NCBI GenBank assembly: GCA_963634745.1
Contig: CAVHCX010000002.1
Coordinates: forward strand, 62,001 to 126,000
Length of the DNA: 64,000 nt
DNA from: CAKRJP01 sp963634745
GTDB taxonomy: Bacteria > Bacillota > Clostridia > Lachnospirales > Lachnospiraceae
Reading direction: 5' to 3'
In this document: one piece after another, positions 43,192 through 51,552 of the stretch
Numbering within the stretch: position 1 is the stretch's first letter
Layout: every line of letters starts with the position of its first letter
The notes under the pieces: model-generated
What the model saw: only the letters and a program-made list of their open reading frames with translations
What the model was told of the DNA's origin: nothing
The model's database searches: none
Translations under genes and position numbers: made by a program

Positions 43192-43686
43192 CTATTTATT
43201 GTTCTTGTGGTTTACGTAATTAACCAAACCACCTTCTGTAATAATATTTTGCATAAATGGCGGGAAGGGCTGGCCCTTAAATTCTGTTCCCTTGGTACGG
43301 TTGTAGATCATTCCGCTGTCAAAATCTACCTCAACCTCATCTCCTGCCTCAATGCCTCTTGCTGCCTCCACACACTCAATAATCGGAAGACCGATATTGA
43401 TGGCATTTCTGTAGAAGATTCTTGCAAAGGTCTCTGCGATGACACAGCTGACACCGGCTGCCTTTAAGCATAAGGGTGCATGCTCTCTGGAAGATCCGCA
43501 TCCAAAGTTTTTATTGGCTACGATCAAGTCTCCCGGCTGAACCTTCTCGGCAAAGGTCGCATCGATATCTGCCATGGCGTGGCTTGCAAGCTCCTTGGCA
43601 TCAAAAGAGTTTAAGTATCTTGCTGGGATGATTACGTCTGTATCTACATTATCACCATATTTAAATACATGTCCTAAAGCTTTCAT
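43192..43686 (-). CDS. leuD: 3-isopropylmalate dehydratase small subunit
   Basis: The 164-residue protein has the short LeuD form of the two-subunit aconitase family. It shows GDNVDTDVIIPARYLN, the substrate-binding loop NFGCGSSREHAPLCLKAAG, and FARIFYRNAINIGLPI. Its ATG overlaps the TAA of leuC by one base (TAATG), so translation is coupled. The family also includes homoaconitase and dimethylmalate dehydratase, so substrate is inferred. Confidence 0.93.
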   Translation of the reverse strand: MKALGHVFKYGDNVDTDVIIPARYLNSFDAKELASHAMADIDATFAEKVQPGDLIVANKNFGCGSSREHAPLCLKAAGVSCVIAETFARIFYRNAINIGLPIIECVEAARGIEAGDEVEVDFDSGMIYNRTKGTEFKGQPFPPFMQNIITEGGLVNYVNHKNNK

Positions 43687-44960
43687 TATTTGGCACCTAC
43701 TTTCTCTGGATTTGCAATATATCCGGCGATGGCACTGGCAGCTGCCACTTCCGGGGAAGCTAAGTAGATCAGGGAATCTACATGTCCCATTCTACCTACG
43801 AAGTTACGGTTGGTTGTAGATACACACTTCTCTCCTGCAGCCATAACTCCCATGTGTCCTCCCATACAAGGTCCACAGCTTGGAGTATTTACCGCACAGC
43901 CTGCGTCTACAAAGATTTCCATAAGGCCTTCTTTAATACACTGCTTGTAGATCTTCTGAGTAGCAGGAACTACCATAACTCTCACATCATGATGAACGGT
44001 CTGGCCCTTAAGAATTGCTGCCGCTCTTCTCATATCCTCCATACGTCCGTTGGTACAAGAGCCAATGACTACCTGGTCGATCTTAATCGGCTCCATAGCC
44101 TCGATCTCATCGATGGTCTTTGCATTGCCCGGAAGATGTGGGAAGGCTACGGTTGGACGAACCTCGGAAAGATCGATCTCTACCACCTGCTCATAAACTG
44201 CATCCTCATCTGCCTCGTATACGGTATATTCTTTCTTACAATGCTCTGCTAAATATTCCTTAGTCTTGTCATCTACCGGGAAGATTCCGTTCTTTGCGCC
44301 AGCCTCGATGGCCATGTTTGCAATAGTAAAACGATCTGCCATAGAAAGATTTGCAATACCATCTCCGGCAAATTCCATAGATTTATAAAGAGCACCGTCC
44401 ACGCCGATCTTTCCGATGATGTGGATGATTACATCCTTACCACTTACATACTGGCTCGGCTTTCCTGTCAATACGAACTTGATAGCGCTCGGAACCTTAA
44501 ACCATGCCATCCCTGTAGCCATACCTGCAGCCACATCTGTGGTTCCCATTCCTGTAGAAAATGCGCCCAAAGCTCCATAGGTACAGGTATGAGAATCTGC
44601 TCCGATGATCAGATCACCGGCAGTTACTACACCGGCCTCCGGAAGAATAGCATGCTCCACACCGGATTTTCCCTGTTCAAAGTACCAGGAAAGCCCCTGT
44701 TCCTTGGCATACTCTCTGATAGCCTTAGAGTTTTCTGCAGATTTGATATCTTTATTCGGGGTAAAGTGGTCCGGTACAAATACCACCTTATCTTTATCAA
44801 AAACCTTGTCTGACATCTGCTTAATAATAGGCAGGGCCATCGGTCCTGTAATATCATTTGCCATTACAATGTCTAATTTCGCTTCTATTAACTGACCGGC
44901 TTCCACAGAGTCAAGCCCTGCATGAGCAGCCAGAATCTTTTGGGTCATTGTCATTCCCAT
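43686..44960 (-). CDS. leuC: 3-isopropylmalate dehydratase large subunit
   Basis: The 424-residue subunit binds a 4Fe-4S cluster. The three Cys ligands are in VIGSCTNGRMED (one) and TPSCGPCMGGHMG (two), and GADSHTCTYGALGAF is present. This is the shorter archaeal/clostridial LeuC type. The start chosen has AGGAGG nine bases upstream; a longer frame lacks such a site. With leuD it isomerises 2- to 3-isopropylmalate; no leuA or leuB is nearby. Confidence 0.94.
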   Translation of the reverse strand: MGMTMTQKILAAHAGLDSVEAGQLIEAKLDIVMANDITGPMALPIIKQMSDKVFDKDKVVFVPDHFTPNKDIKSAENSKAIREYAKEQGLSWYFEQGKSGVEHAILPEAGVVTAGDLIIGADSHTCTYGALGAFSTGMGTTDVAAGMATGMAWFKVPSAIKFVLTGKPSQYVSGKDVIIHIIGKIGVDGALYKSMEFAGDGIANLSMADRFTIANMAIEAGAKNGIFPVDDKTKEYLAEHCKKEYTVYEADEDAVYEQVVEIDLSEVRPTVAFPHLPGNAKTIDEIEAMEPIKIDQVVIGSCTNGRMEDMRRAAAILKGQTVHHDVRVMVVPATQKIYKQCIKEGLMEIFVDAGCAVNTPSCGPCMGGHMGVMAAGEKCVSTTNRNFVGRMGHVDSLIYLASPEVAAASAIAGYIANPEKVGAK

Positions 44961-44994
44961 TTTACAAATCCTCCTACCTGAAAACTTTTTGGTA

Positions 44995-45024
44995 ATTGTA
45001 GCACACATAAATAATAAGAAGCAA
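44995..45024 (-). promoter_or_regulatory. leuC promoter with extended -10
   Basis: Minus-strand TTGCTT (45019-45024) and TACAAT (44995-45000) are 18 bases apart. TGC directly before TACAAT gives an extended -10. Confidence 0.55.
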
Positions 45025-45083
45025 TACGCAAGCGTCATTTAGATAATATGTATCAAAAAGAAAACCAACATACTAAAAACATA

Positions 45084-46118
45084 TTACTTGCGACTTTCCA
45101 TAGCTTCTCTGATCTTTTCCAAGGCCTGCTCAAAACCGGGAGCTGTCATATTGGGGAAGGCCCTCATAAGCCGGCGGCTGACCTTACCTGGCAGGCCGGC
45201 AAGCTCTGCATATTTTTTCTGCAATTCCTGGTATCTTGCCATGCCCTCCTGCATGCTTTCTTGGGCACTTCCAAGGCGCTCCTTCATGCTCTCCTGGGCA
45301 CTTCCCACGCGTTCCTGGGCACTTTCAAGCCGCTCTTTCATACTCTCCTGGGCATTTTCCACGCGTTCCTGGGCACTTTCAAGCCGCTCCTTCATACTCT
45401 CCTGGGCGCTCTCCATGCGCTCCTGCATAGTCTCCTGGGCACTTCCAATCCGCTCTTTCACGCTCTCCTGGGCAGTCTCCATACGCTTTAGGCCTTCCTC
45501 TCTGGCCTCGGCACTGTTTGCAACTCCTACGTAAATATTCTCTCCCATTTTATCAGAAAGATTTCGAAGTTCCTCGGCAATCCGCTCCATAGACTGGAGC
45601 CTTTTATTAAATTTAAGGATAGCTGATGCCGTCACATAAAGGTCTGCCGAAAGGGAAATTCCAAGGATTACAATCAAGACCAGGCCTGCATAAAAAGGAA
45701 TAAGATCCAGCAAGTCTAAAACAATCGGATGAAAGACCTTGACAATAAAGACACAGACGGCTCCCCAGATCAGGGAAAATCTCAGACATACATAGCCCCC
45801 CAGATTAAATCTCAGTGACGAATAATCCCACCAACGGTGATGAAAAATCTTGTCCAGAAGAAATCCTGTAAGGCCCTCGATCACAGTAACCAGAACCGTG
45901 GAGGCTACATAAAGAAGCAGTTCCTGATGTCTTAGAGGCATCAGAAACTGCACTACAACTCCTACTCCAATTCCATATACCGGGCAGATGGGCCCATTTA
46001 AAAATCCTCGGTTTACAAATTTTCCATGCTTGCATGCCGCGTAAGCCACCTCCACGCACCATCCCAGCACAGCATATACATAAAAATATAAGATCCAATT
46101 ATATAGTTCCATACTCAC
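45084..46118 (-). CDS. CmpB-like (ABC transporter type IV permease family) membrane protein with coiled-coil tail
   Basis: Residues 1-165 contain about five helices with the PF06541-type opening FYVYAVLGWCVEVAYAACKHGKFVNRGFLNGP and GFLLDKIFHHRWWDYS. Despite the family name, no ABC ATPase is adjacent. Residues ~170-205 form a helical linker, and residues 213-294 are a string of 11- and 7-residue repeats (SAQESMKERLE; SAQERVE) predicted to be one long coiled coil. The C-terminus is helical. It is third in an apparent operon with a DUF4203-like membrane protein and a PHP-domain protein. Confidence 0.75.
   Translation of the reverse strand: MSMELYNWILYFYVYAVLGWCVEVAYAACKHGKFVNRGFLNGPICPVYGIGVGVVVQFLMPLRHQELLLYVASTVLVTVIEGLTGFLLDKIFHHRWWDYSSLRFNLGGYVCLRFSLIWGAVCVFIVKVFHPIVLDLLDLIPFYAGLVLIVILGISLSADLYVTASAILKFNKRLQSMERIAEELRNLSDKMGENIYVGVANSAEAREEGLKRMETAQESVKERIGSAQETMQERMESAQESMKERLESAQERVENAQESMKERLESAQERVGSAQESMKERLGSAQESMQEGMARYQELQKKYAELAGLPGKVSRRLMRAFPNMTAPGFEQALEKIREAMESRK
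45237..45482 (-). repeat. Tandem 33/21-bp repeats coding for the coiled coil
   Basis: The DNA repeats in units of 33 bases (11 residues) interrupted by 21-base units (7 residues), all in frame and about 85-100 percent alike. It codes for the SAQESMKER-type repeats and produces long spurious reading frames on the opposite strand. Confidence 0.85.
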
Positions 46119-46131
46119 TCCTTAGATTTTT

Positions 46132-46935
46132 TTAGCTTCCTCCCATAGTCGTTGCATGATTTAATTCTTCTCTGGCACCGGTTTCCTTGCGTTTCTTGCG
46201 CTTCATAAGGGCGCCCAACATGTTATAGCACCAGAAGGAATAGGTAAGGAAAAAGTCCGCTCTTCCCATCTTGTCCTTTGTGGTCTTCCCATATAAGGAG
46301 CCACCGGTCTTTATATCTGCCTTCTCTTTAATGAGTCGGATTAAATCAGATTCACAAGTAATCTTTTCCGGCAGGATGGTATAACCTAAGCCAATGCAAT
46401 CTAGCTTGTGGGCATCGCTGCCGCCGATTCCCGGCTTTCTATACTTTTCTTTTAACTTGAGGGCCTGCGCATTGGATTCCTCCGGCTCACAGGCATTAAA
46501 AGATTCTATAAAATCAAAGCGTTTAATAAGCTCGGGATTTGTATAATGTTTTTTTGCATTGGTATAGCTTAAATACTTGCCTCCACAAGGATGGGCCGGC
46601 CCTAAAACTCCTCCGTGATGATGGACGAAATCAATAAGGGTAGCTACTGAAAGTCCACGGAGCTCTAAAAGCCGCATCTTGACATTCTCCGGCATAATCA
46701 CCAAAATATGTCCGCCGTCTCTGGTATCATACTCGATTCCCTTAAGCACCAGGAAATCGTCATGCACCAGCCCCTTCATATTATACTTCCACTGACGATA
46801 ACCATTGTAGCTATCGTGATCTGTCACCAGCATCCCATCAAAGCCCAGCTCTTTCAAACGACAAATATACTCATCCAGGGATACTTTACTGTCCAAGGAA
46901 CCTTCCTTTACATGACAATGCATGTCAATCTTCAT
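46132..46935 (-). CDS. PHP-domain metal-dependent phosphoesterase
   Basis: The 267-residue protein has the PHP metal-ligand motifs in order: DMHCHVKEGS (residues ~4-13), TDHDSYNG (~39-46), GPAHPCGGKY and GGSDAHKLD. It is likely a hydrolase acting on a phosphate ester or a nucleotide; the substrate is unknown. The C-terminal ~50 residues (AFDF-type aromatic then KRKKRKE) are basic. It lies between the CmpB-like and DUF4203-like genes with gaps of 13-16 bases, so the three probably form one operon. Confidence 0.85.
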   Translation of the reverse strand: MKIDMHCHVKEGSLDSKVSLDEYICRLKELGFDGMLVTDHDSYNGYRQWKYNMKGLVHDDFLVLKGIEYDTRDGGHILVIMPENVKMRLLELRGLSVATLIDFVHHHGGVLGPAHPCGGKYLSYTNAKKHYTNPELIKRFDFIESFNACEPEESNAQALKLKEKYRKPGIGGSDAHKLDCIGLGYTILPEKITCESDLIRLIKEKADIKTGGSLYGKTTKDKMGRADFFLTYSFWCYNMLGALMKRKKRKETGAREELNHATTMGGS

Positions 46936-46951
46936 AGCACTCCCCTACCTT

Positions 46952-47767
46952 CTAGTCATCTAGATAATCGTCATCATCATCCAAATAATCCAAGTCATCA
47001 TCCAGATCATCATCATCATCATCGTCGTCATCTTCCAAGAAGATCATCTCGTCATCGTCGTCATCATCTCCATCGTCGTCCAAGAGCTGTCTTGCACGTT
47101 CCACCTCAGACTCTCTGGAATCAGAAGACCGAAAGAGTTTTGCCTTTTGCTTGTCTTGTTTGGACTGCTTTTTAGAATACATGATAAACTGAGCAACAAT
47201 ACCTAGGACCGCGATCACAAGACCAACCCCGTAACCGATCAGGGAATTATCAATCTTAACAAGGCTTACCAGGGAGGTTCCTACAGAAATACCGCCCCCA
47301 AGACCTGTAAATATAATAATCAAAGGATCCACAAAGACCGCTGCCAAAATAGCAAGAATCAAGGGAAGAACCAGACAGATAATCGTCATAACCGTATTCT
47401 TTTGTCCCCCAAGAAGGAGCGTGCAAATAGATATTGCATAAATCAATACCATGACAAAAGAAGCCAGTCTTCGCAAGAAGATTAAGAGCAGGGCTCCGAT
47501 AATGGCTGCCACCACTACAATAATCACCATGGGCATGGAGTCCACATCAAGAAGGGTTCCTATCAAAGCTCCTGCTGCCGCTCCGACTAAGAGTCCCAAA
47601 ACCGCTGCCAGGAGTCTTAAAAGCTTTACTCCGAAGAAACATACGATCAGTCCGATCACGATTCCCGCTGCCGAAACTCCCAGCAAAGTAACTCCGGTAA
47701 GATAGGAATTAACACCGCTTCCGGTTAGTTGCTGTATAGCCTCTGATACGTTCGTAAAATTACCCAT
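46952..47767 (-). CDS. DUF4203-like membrane protein with poly-Asp tail
   Basis: The 271-residue protein has about seven hydrophobic segments with many small residues (GLLVGAAAGALIGTLLD; GLGGGISVGTSLVSL), resembling the DUF4203/TMEM198-type families. After a basic segment (KKQSKQDKQKAKLFRSS) it ends in ~45 residues dominated by Asp, with scattered Leu and Tyr. The tail is presumably cytoplasmic and might bind cations or a basic partner. It has its own promoter and heads the operon. Function is unknown. Confidence 0.7.
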   Translation of the reverse strand: MGNFTNVSEAIQQLTGSGVNSYLTGVTLLGVSAAGIVIGLIVCFFGVKLLRLLAAVLGLLVGAAAGALIGTLLDVDSMPMVIIVVVAAIIGALLLIFLRRLASFVMVLIYAISICTLLLGGQKNTVMTIICLVLPLILAILAAVFVDPLIIIFTGLGGGISVGTSLVSLVKIDNSLIGYGVGLVIAVLGIVAQFIMYSKKQSKQDKQKAKLFRSSDSRESEVERARQLLDDDGDDDDDDEMIFLEDDDDDDDDDLDDDLDYLDDDDDYLDD

Positions 47768-47865
47768 ATAAATATCTCCTTCTTTCCCTTATTAAAATCC
47801 CCTGAAGTTATCTCTCGTTCCCTATAAGGCCTTCCCAAGTTTTTAGGGTGCCTTCATTCTTTCAC

Positions 47866-47894
47866 ATTATAACCCCATCAGAAGCATAATTCAA
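47866..47894 (-). promoter_or_regulatory. Promoter of the DUF4203-like/PHP/CmpB operon
   Basis: Minus-strand TTGAAT (47889-47894) and TATAAT (47866-47871) have a 17-base spacer. The -35 lies inside the 3' end of the upstream transporter gene. Confidence 0.6.
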
Positions 47895-48732
47895 TGAAAA
47901 GGCCGGCCAATATGGCAATTACAACTAAAACCCCAACGATTTTTAAATTTTCTTTGACGTTTTTGTTCATCTTAAAAAGAATCAAAAGCCCCACACCTGC
48001 ACCGGTACTAAGGCCCGAAATAACCGAAGCAAAGGAAATCGCCCCGCTTAAATAGAGCTGGGTCAAGATCACAGAAGCCGCACAGTTGGGGATCAAGCCA
48101 ATGATGGCAGCAACAACCGGCTGGAAAAGAGTATTTCCCAAAAGGAAAGCCGAAAGCTGATCGACGCTTATAAATTCCATGATGAGGTTTAGGACCCCAT
48201 TGCAAATAAAAAGATAAATAAAGATTTTCATGGTATGGTGCCATGCCGGACCAAGGATCCCTCCGTGTCCGTGATCACAGCCACAGCTGTCATCTTCACA
48301 GATATCCCCTCCGATCTTATGCTCGGTAATCCATTTCTTTCCAAAGAGATCTACCAGATATCCGGCAACAATGGCCAAGATGACCTTGGCAAGGAGCAAG
48401 GCTCCTACTTCTTTTAAATAGCCGGGATTTCCCATAATGATCAGGATAGCCTCATCCGAGGTAGCGATAAACACAGACAAGAGGGTTCCCACAGAAATAA
48501 TCCCTCCGGCATACAAGTCGGATGCCATGACTGAAAATCCACACTGGGGAATACATCCTAACAAGGCTCCCACAATGGGCCCCGCAGTTCCCACCTTAGT
48601 CAGTGCCTTCGCTGTAAAATCACTGGAATAATGTTCCAAAGCCTCAATCAAAAGAAAGGCTGCAAATAAAAAGGGCAGCATCTTTATACTATCAAGGCAG
48701 GTATCTAAAAGAATGTCCATAAACATTTCCAT
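47878..48732 (-). CDS. ArsP_2-family putative metal (manganese) transporter
   Basis: The 284-residue membrane protein consists of two related halves, each with a G-x-I-P-(Q/N)-C motif: GCIPQCGFSVMASDLYAGG in the first and GLIPNCAASVILTQLYLSG in the second. Between them a Cys/His/Asp-rich loop (ICEDDSCGCDHGHGG) is a probable metal-binding site. This matches the ArsP_2 type annotated as putative manganese or heavy-metal exporter. Ion specificity cannot be read from sequence. Confidence 0.78.
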   Translation of the reverse strand: MEMFMDILLDTCLDSIKMLPFLFAAFLLIEALEHYSSDFTAKALTKVGTAGPIVGALLGCIPQCGFSVMASDLYAGGIISVGTLLSVFIATSDEAILIIMGNPGYLKEVGALLLAKVILAIVAGYLVDLFGKKWITEHKIGGDICEDDSCGCDHGHGGILGPAWHHTMKIFIYLFICNGVLNLIMEFISVDQLSAFLLGNTLFQPVVAAIIGLIPNCAASVILTQLYLSGAISFASVISGLSTGAGVGLLILFKMNKNVKENLKIVGVLVVIAILAGLFIELCF

Positions 48733-48776
48733 AGTAAGTCCTTCCTTTCGTTTTCTAAATCACACAGTTATGCTCT

Positions 48777-48805
48777 ATTTTATGTGCTAAGAGCTATTTT
48801 TACAA
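48777..48805 (-). promoter_or_regulatory. Promoter of the metal transporter gene
   Basis: Minus-strand TTGTAA (48800-48805) and TAAAAT (48777-48782) are 17 bases apart. Confidence 0.55.
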
Positions 48806-48872
48806 GTGTCTTTTTTTTGAAAACTCTTCTCAATAAGCACTGACGAAAGCAAGAAGTTGAAGCTCCATCGTC

Positions 48873-48924
48873 GAAAATAAAAATCGCCGAAAGGAAAACT
48901 TTGGGGCCTTCCCTTCGACGATTT
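48873..48924 (-). terminator. Terminator after pucG
   Basis: On the minus strand ATCGTCGAAGGGAA pairs with TTCCTTTCGGCGAT (one G-U) and is followed by TTTTATTTT, 25 bases beyond the stop codon. Confidence 0.8.
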
Positions 48925-48948
48925 TTTATAAAAGAGTAAGTATTAGGA

Positions 48949-50181
48949 CTACTTAGACTCTGCCTTTCTATATACTTCAAGTGCTGCCTGCACACCGTCA
49001 CCAACGTTGATCTTAACCTTATTGGCGATAAATACAGCTTCAAAGGCTCCCAGAGTAAGAAGAATATTTCTCTTCTGGCTGGAGTATCCCATGTTACCGA
49101 TACGGATGATCTTTCCGTCTAATGGTCCAAAGGATGTTGCAACTTCAATACCGAAATCATTTAACATCTGGCCACGAAGGGTAGGTCCGTCAATTCCTTC
49201 CGGAATATTGATGGCTGTTACTACCGGCATCTTGTTCTTGAGGTCACCGAAAATAGTAAGTCCCATGGCCTGAAGTCCTGCGCAAAGAGCCTCGTTGTTC
49301 AGGTTGTGACGTGCGAAGCGGGCATCCAGTCCCTCCTGAAGAATCACGCGAAGAGCCTCGTGAACTCCATACTGGTTGGCAGTTGCCTCTGTATGGTGAT
49401 TTAAGCGGCGTGGGCTCCAGTAGTCCTCAAGCTGGGCCATATCCAGGTAGTTGCTTGGGATCCCCGGAAGGGTTCCATCGATATCAGAAGCGGTACGGAT
49501 TCCCTTTTCTACTTTCTTTCTGGCCTTGGCAATGTTGCTGACTGCTTCATTATAAGTAACTAAAGCAGATCCGGATGGAGCGGAAATACACTTCTGTGTA
49601 CCGGCGATACATGCATCAATTCCCCACTCGTCCACGCGGATATCCACACCACCTAAGGTTGCAACTGTATCTACAATAAGAAGTGCGTCATACTTTTTAC
49701 AGATCTTTCCAATCTCTGCCATTGGCTGCATCATGGATGTAGAAGTCTCTCCATGGATACATGCAACTGCCTTGTAGCCGCCCTTCTTCAACTCTTCTTC
49801 GATCTCTTCGGGCTCAAATACAGTTCCCCACTCTCTCTCAAGAAGGGTAATATCTGCGCCGCATCTCTCCAAAATCTCAGATAAGAGATATCCGAAACGT
49901 CCGAAAGCCGGGATCAAGACCTTATCTCCGGGGCAGATTGCTCCTGTCAGGATAGTCTCAAGTCCTCCTCTGGAGGTTGTATCTACTACATAAGTCTGCT
50001 GGTTGGCTGTCTTAAATACCTGACGAGCCATCTCCATAGTTTCTGTCATTAAGCTTGTAAATTCAGGATCAAACTGTCCAAGAATCGGTGCGCTCATTGC
50101 TCTAAGTACACGAGGATCAGCATCTACAGGTCCCGGACACATAAGTGTACGAGGAGACGGATTAATTTCTCTAAAATTCAT
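48949..50181 (-). CDS. pucG: PLP aminotransferase, probable (S)-ureidoglycine-glyoxylate aminotransferase
   Basis: The 410-residue class V aminotransferase resembles alanine-glyoxylate/serine-glyoxylate enzymes. It has MCPGPVDADPRVLRAMS near the N-terminus, TTSRGGLETIL for phosphate binding, and CIAGTQKCISAPSGSALV with the PLP lysine. Next to allantoin genes, the best guess is PucG, which transfers the amino group of ureidoglycine to glyoxylate, giving oxalurate and glycine. A general alanine-glyoxylate aminotransferase remains possible. It has its own promoter and terminator. Confidence 0.83.
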   Translation of the reverse strand: MNFREINPSPRTLMCPGPVDADPRVLRAMSAPILGQFDPEFTSLMTETMEMARQVFKTANQQTYVVDTTSRGGLETILTGAICPGDKVLIPAFGRFGYLLSEILERCGADITLLEREWGTVFEPEEIEEELKKGGYKAVACIHGETSTSMMQPMAEIGKICKKYDALLIVDTVATLGGVDIRVDEWGIDACIAGTQKCISAPSGSALVTYNEAVSNIAKARKKVEKGIRTASDIDGTLPGIPSNYLDMAQLEDYWSPRRLNHHTEATANQYGVHEALRVILQEGLDARFARHNLNNEALCAGLQAMGLTIFGDLKNKMPVVTAINIPEGIDGPTLRGQMLNDFGIEVATSFGPLDGKIIRIGNMGYSSQKRNILLTLGAFEAVFIANKVKINVGDGVQAALEVYRKAESK

Positions 50182-50244
50182 GGTATGTTCCTTCTTTCTT
50201 GTGAATCATTTTATAAATTTATTTTTGTATTTTTTACCCTTCCT

Positions 50245-50273
50245 ATTATACAAATGTCTTTGAATAATTTCAA
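50245..50273 (-). promoter_or_regulatory. pucG promoter
   Basis: Minus-strand TTGAAA (50268-50273) and TATAAT (50245-50250) are exactly 17 bases apart. Confidence 0.7.
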
Positions 50274-50336
50274 TAATATTCTTGCATAATTTCATTAAAA
50301 AGTTGAAAACCATGGGGTTTTTCGATAAAAACGCAA

Positions 50337-50353
50337 TATAAAAACCGGTTGAT
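50337..50353 (-). promoter_or_regulatory. Candidate operator upstream of pucG
   Basis: Minus-strand ATCAACCGGTTTTTATA matches 16 of 17 bases of the site at 60893-60909, and resembles sites at 60680-60697 and 60749-60766. A looser match, GCAACCAGATTTCTG on the plus strand, starts at 50412. The rest of the 309-base gap (50182-50490) holds the promoter, a plus-strand GGGCC/GGCCC hairpin with a T-run at 50379-50407, and the terminator of the regulator gene. Confidence 0.45.
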
Positions 50354-50378
50354 GACAAATTTTTAATTCTACCAAACT

Positions 50379-50407
50379 CCGGGCCACGGATGGCCCCAGG
50401 TTTTTTT
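50379..50407 (+). terminator. Terminator-like hairpin of unclear purpose
   Basis: CCGGGCC and GGCCC...GG form a short GC-rich stem followed by TTTTTTT on the plus strand, but no plus-strand gene lies upstream. It may be incidental or limit antisense transcription. Confidence 0.3.
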
Positions 50408-50442
50408 GCGAGCAACCAGATTTCTGTTGTGTTTTTACATAC

Positions 50443-50485
50443 TAAAAAAGGCTTCCGGCATTCTTTTTTGCCGGGAGCCTTTTTA
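50443..50485 (-). terminator. Terminator after the XRE-GntR regulator gene
   Basis: AAAAAGGCTTCCGGCA pairs with TGCCGGGAGCCTTTTT. On the minus strand the stem is followed by TTTTTT, six bases after the gene's stop codon. Confidence 0.85.
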
Positions 50486-50490
50486 ATTTT

Positions 50491-51501
50491 CTAGGAATTT
50501 CGGTAATCATACCGCTCCACAGAATGGGTAATATGATCTTCCATGGCCTTCTTTGCCCCTTCCCCATCGTGGGCCAGGATAAATCCATAGATTCTTTGAT
50601 GCTCCTCATAGACACTGCGAAGCTGGTCCTCGTTCACCATACCGGTACGGCTCACCCGCTTCATCAGATTATTGATGGTCTGCATCAAACTATAGATGAC
50701 CTGGTTTCCGGAGCACTCGGCGATACACAGATGAAACTCCAGATCGTCCTCCAGAAAATCCTTATAATTTTGCTCCACATAAGCCTTGTGGGACTTGTGG
50801 GAGATCTCATAAAGCTTTGACATGCACTCATTGGAGTCACAATCTGCGGCCAACTGGGCGGCCCGTATCTGCAAGAGATTACGCACCTCCACAATATTGT
50901 CAATCTGGCTTCCATTTAAAAACAAGGACCAGGACAAGGGGATGATAAAGAAATTAGCTTCGTTGCTGCTAATATAGCTTCCCTGGCCCGGCCGGATATC
51001 GATCATTCCCAGGACATCCAAGACCTTCAAGGCCTCTCTGACCGCCGACCTTCCCACGCCAAGTTTTGAGGCAAGCACCCTGTCCGACTCAATCTTATCT
51101 CCTTTTTTCAGCCGCTTATCAAAAAGCTGGTCGGCAAAATACATGGTCAGTTCATTTAAAAGCTGATTAATATTTCCCTTTCTGGAATTGCTCTTTTGGA
51201 TAATCTCTGTATCTGCTGTATTTGGCAAAAGATTATCTAAATTCTCCGCAAATTCTTCCGGCTTCATGGAAAAAACCGTAGCGTCCATGGCCAGATTTTC
51301 CGCCAGGGCAAGGACTACTTCGTTTAAGCGCTTGCCTCCTTTGGCCTCCAGATTCGAGAGGGTGGCAATGCTCATGGAAGCTTTTCCATTCTCGTCCACC
51401 AGGAACTGTCCTATAAATTCCTTCTGTGTCAAATGCAGGTATCTTCGCAGCAGACGTATATTATCTTTTTTGTATTCTGTGCTTAACTTATCTTCTCCCA
51501 T
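50491..51501 (-). CDS. XRE-GntR-FCD fusion transcription regulator
   Basis: The 336-residue protein has three parts. Residues ~12-80 form an XRE-type helix-turn-helix (IRLLRRYLHLTQKEFIG, SIATLSNLEAKGGKRL). Residues ~108-178 form a GntR winged helix (LKKGDKIESDRVLASKLGVG, GRSAVREALKVLDVLGMI, RPGQGSYI). Residues ~200-330 form the FCD ligand domain (DLEFHLCIAECSGNQVI, HQRIYGFILAHDGEGA). FCD regulators usually bind small carboxylates. Its position downstream of allC suggests control of the allantoin genes with a ureido-acid effector. Confidence 0.85.
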   Translation of the reverse strand: MGEDKLSTEYKKDNIRLLRRYLHLTQKEFIGQFLVDENGKASMSIATLSNLEAKGGKRLNEVVLALAENLAMDATVFSMKPEEFAENLDNLLPNTADTEIIQKSNSRKGNINQLLNELTMYFADQLFDKRLKKGDKIESDRVLASKLGVGRSAVREALKVLDVLGMIDIRPGQGSYISSNEANFFIIPLSWSLFLNGSQIDNIVEVRNLLQIRAAQLAADCDSNECMSKLYEISHKSHKAYVEQNYKDFLEDDLEFHLCIAECSGNQVIYSLMQTINNLMKRVSRTGMVNEDQLRSVYEEHQRIYGFILAHDGEGAKKAMEDHITHSVERYDYRNS

Positions 51502-51552
51502 TGCTTACCTCTCTATCTATTCATTTCTTTGGGGATCTTATCTTGCCAATCC

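Noticed and set aside
45237..45482. CRISPR-like array
   Set aside because: The regular 33-base periodicity has no unique spacers, and the repeat keeps the reading frame of a coiled coil.
45048..45534. Plus-strand frames of about 147 residues with repeated Pro/Leu/Ala/His units
   Set aside because: They are antisense readings of the in-frame coiled-coil repeats of the minus-strand membrane protein.
46956..47090. CAT/ATC simple-sequence tract
   Set aside because: It is simply the antisense of the Asp codons of the acidic tail. It may be prone to slippage but is not a separate element.
50206..50415. A 69-codon minus-strand frame in the pucG upstream region
   Set aside because: It runs across the pucG promoter and operator, has no clear ribosome binding site and ends in a Lys/Asn-rich AT-driven tail.
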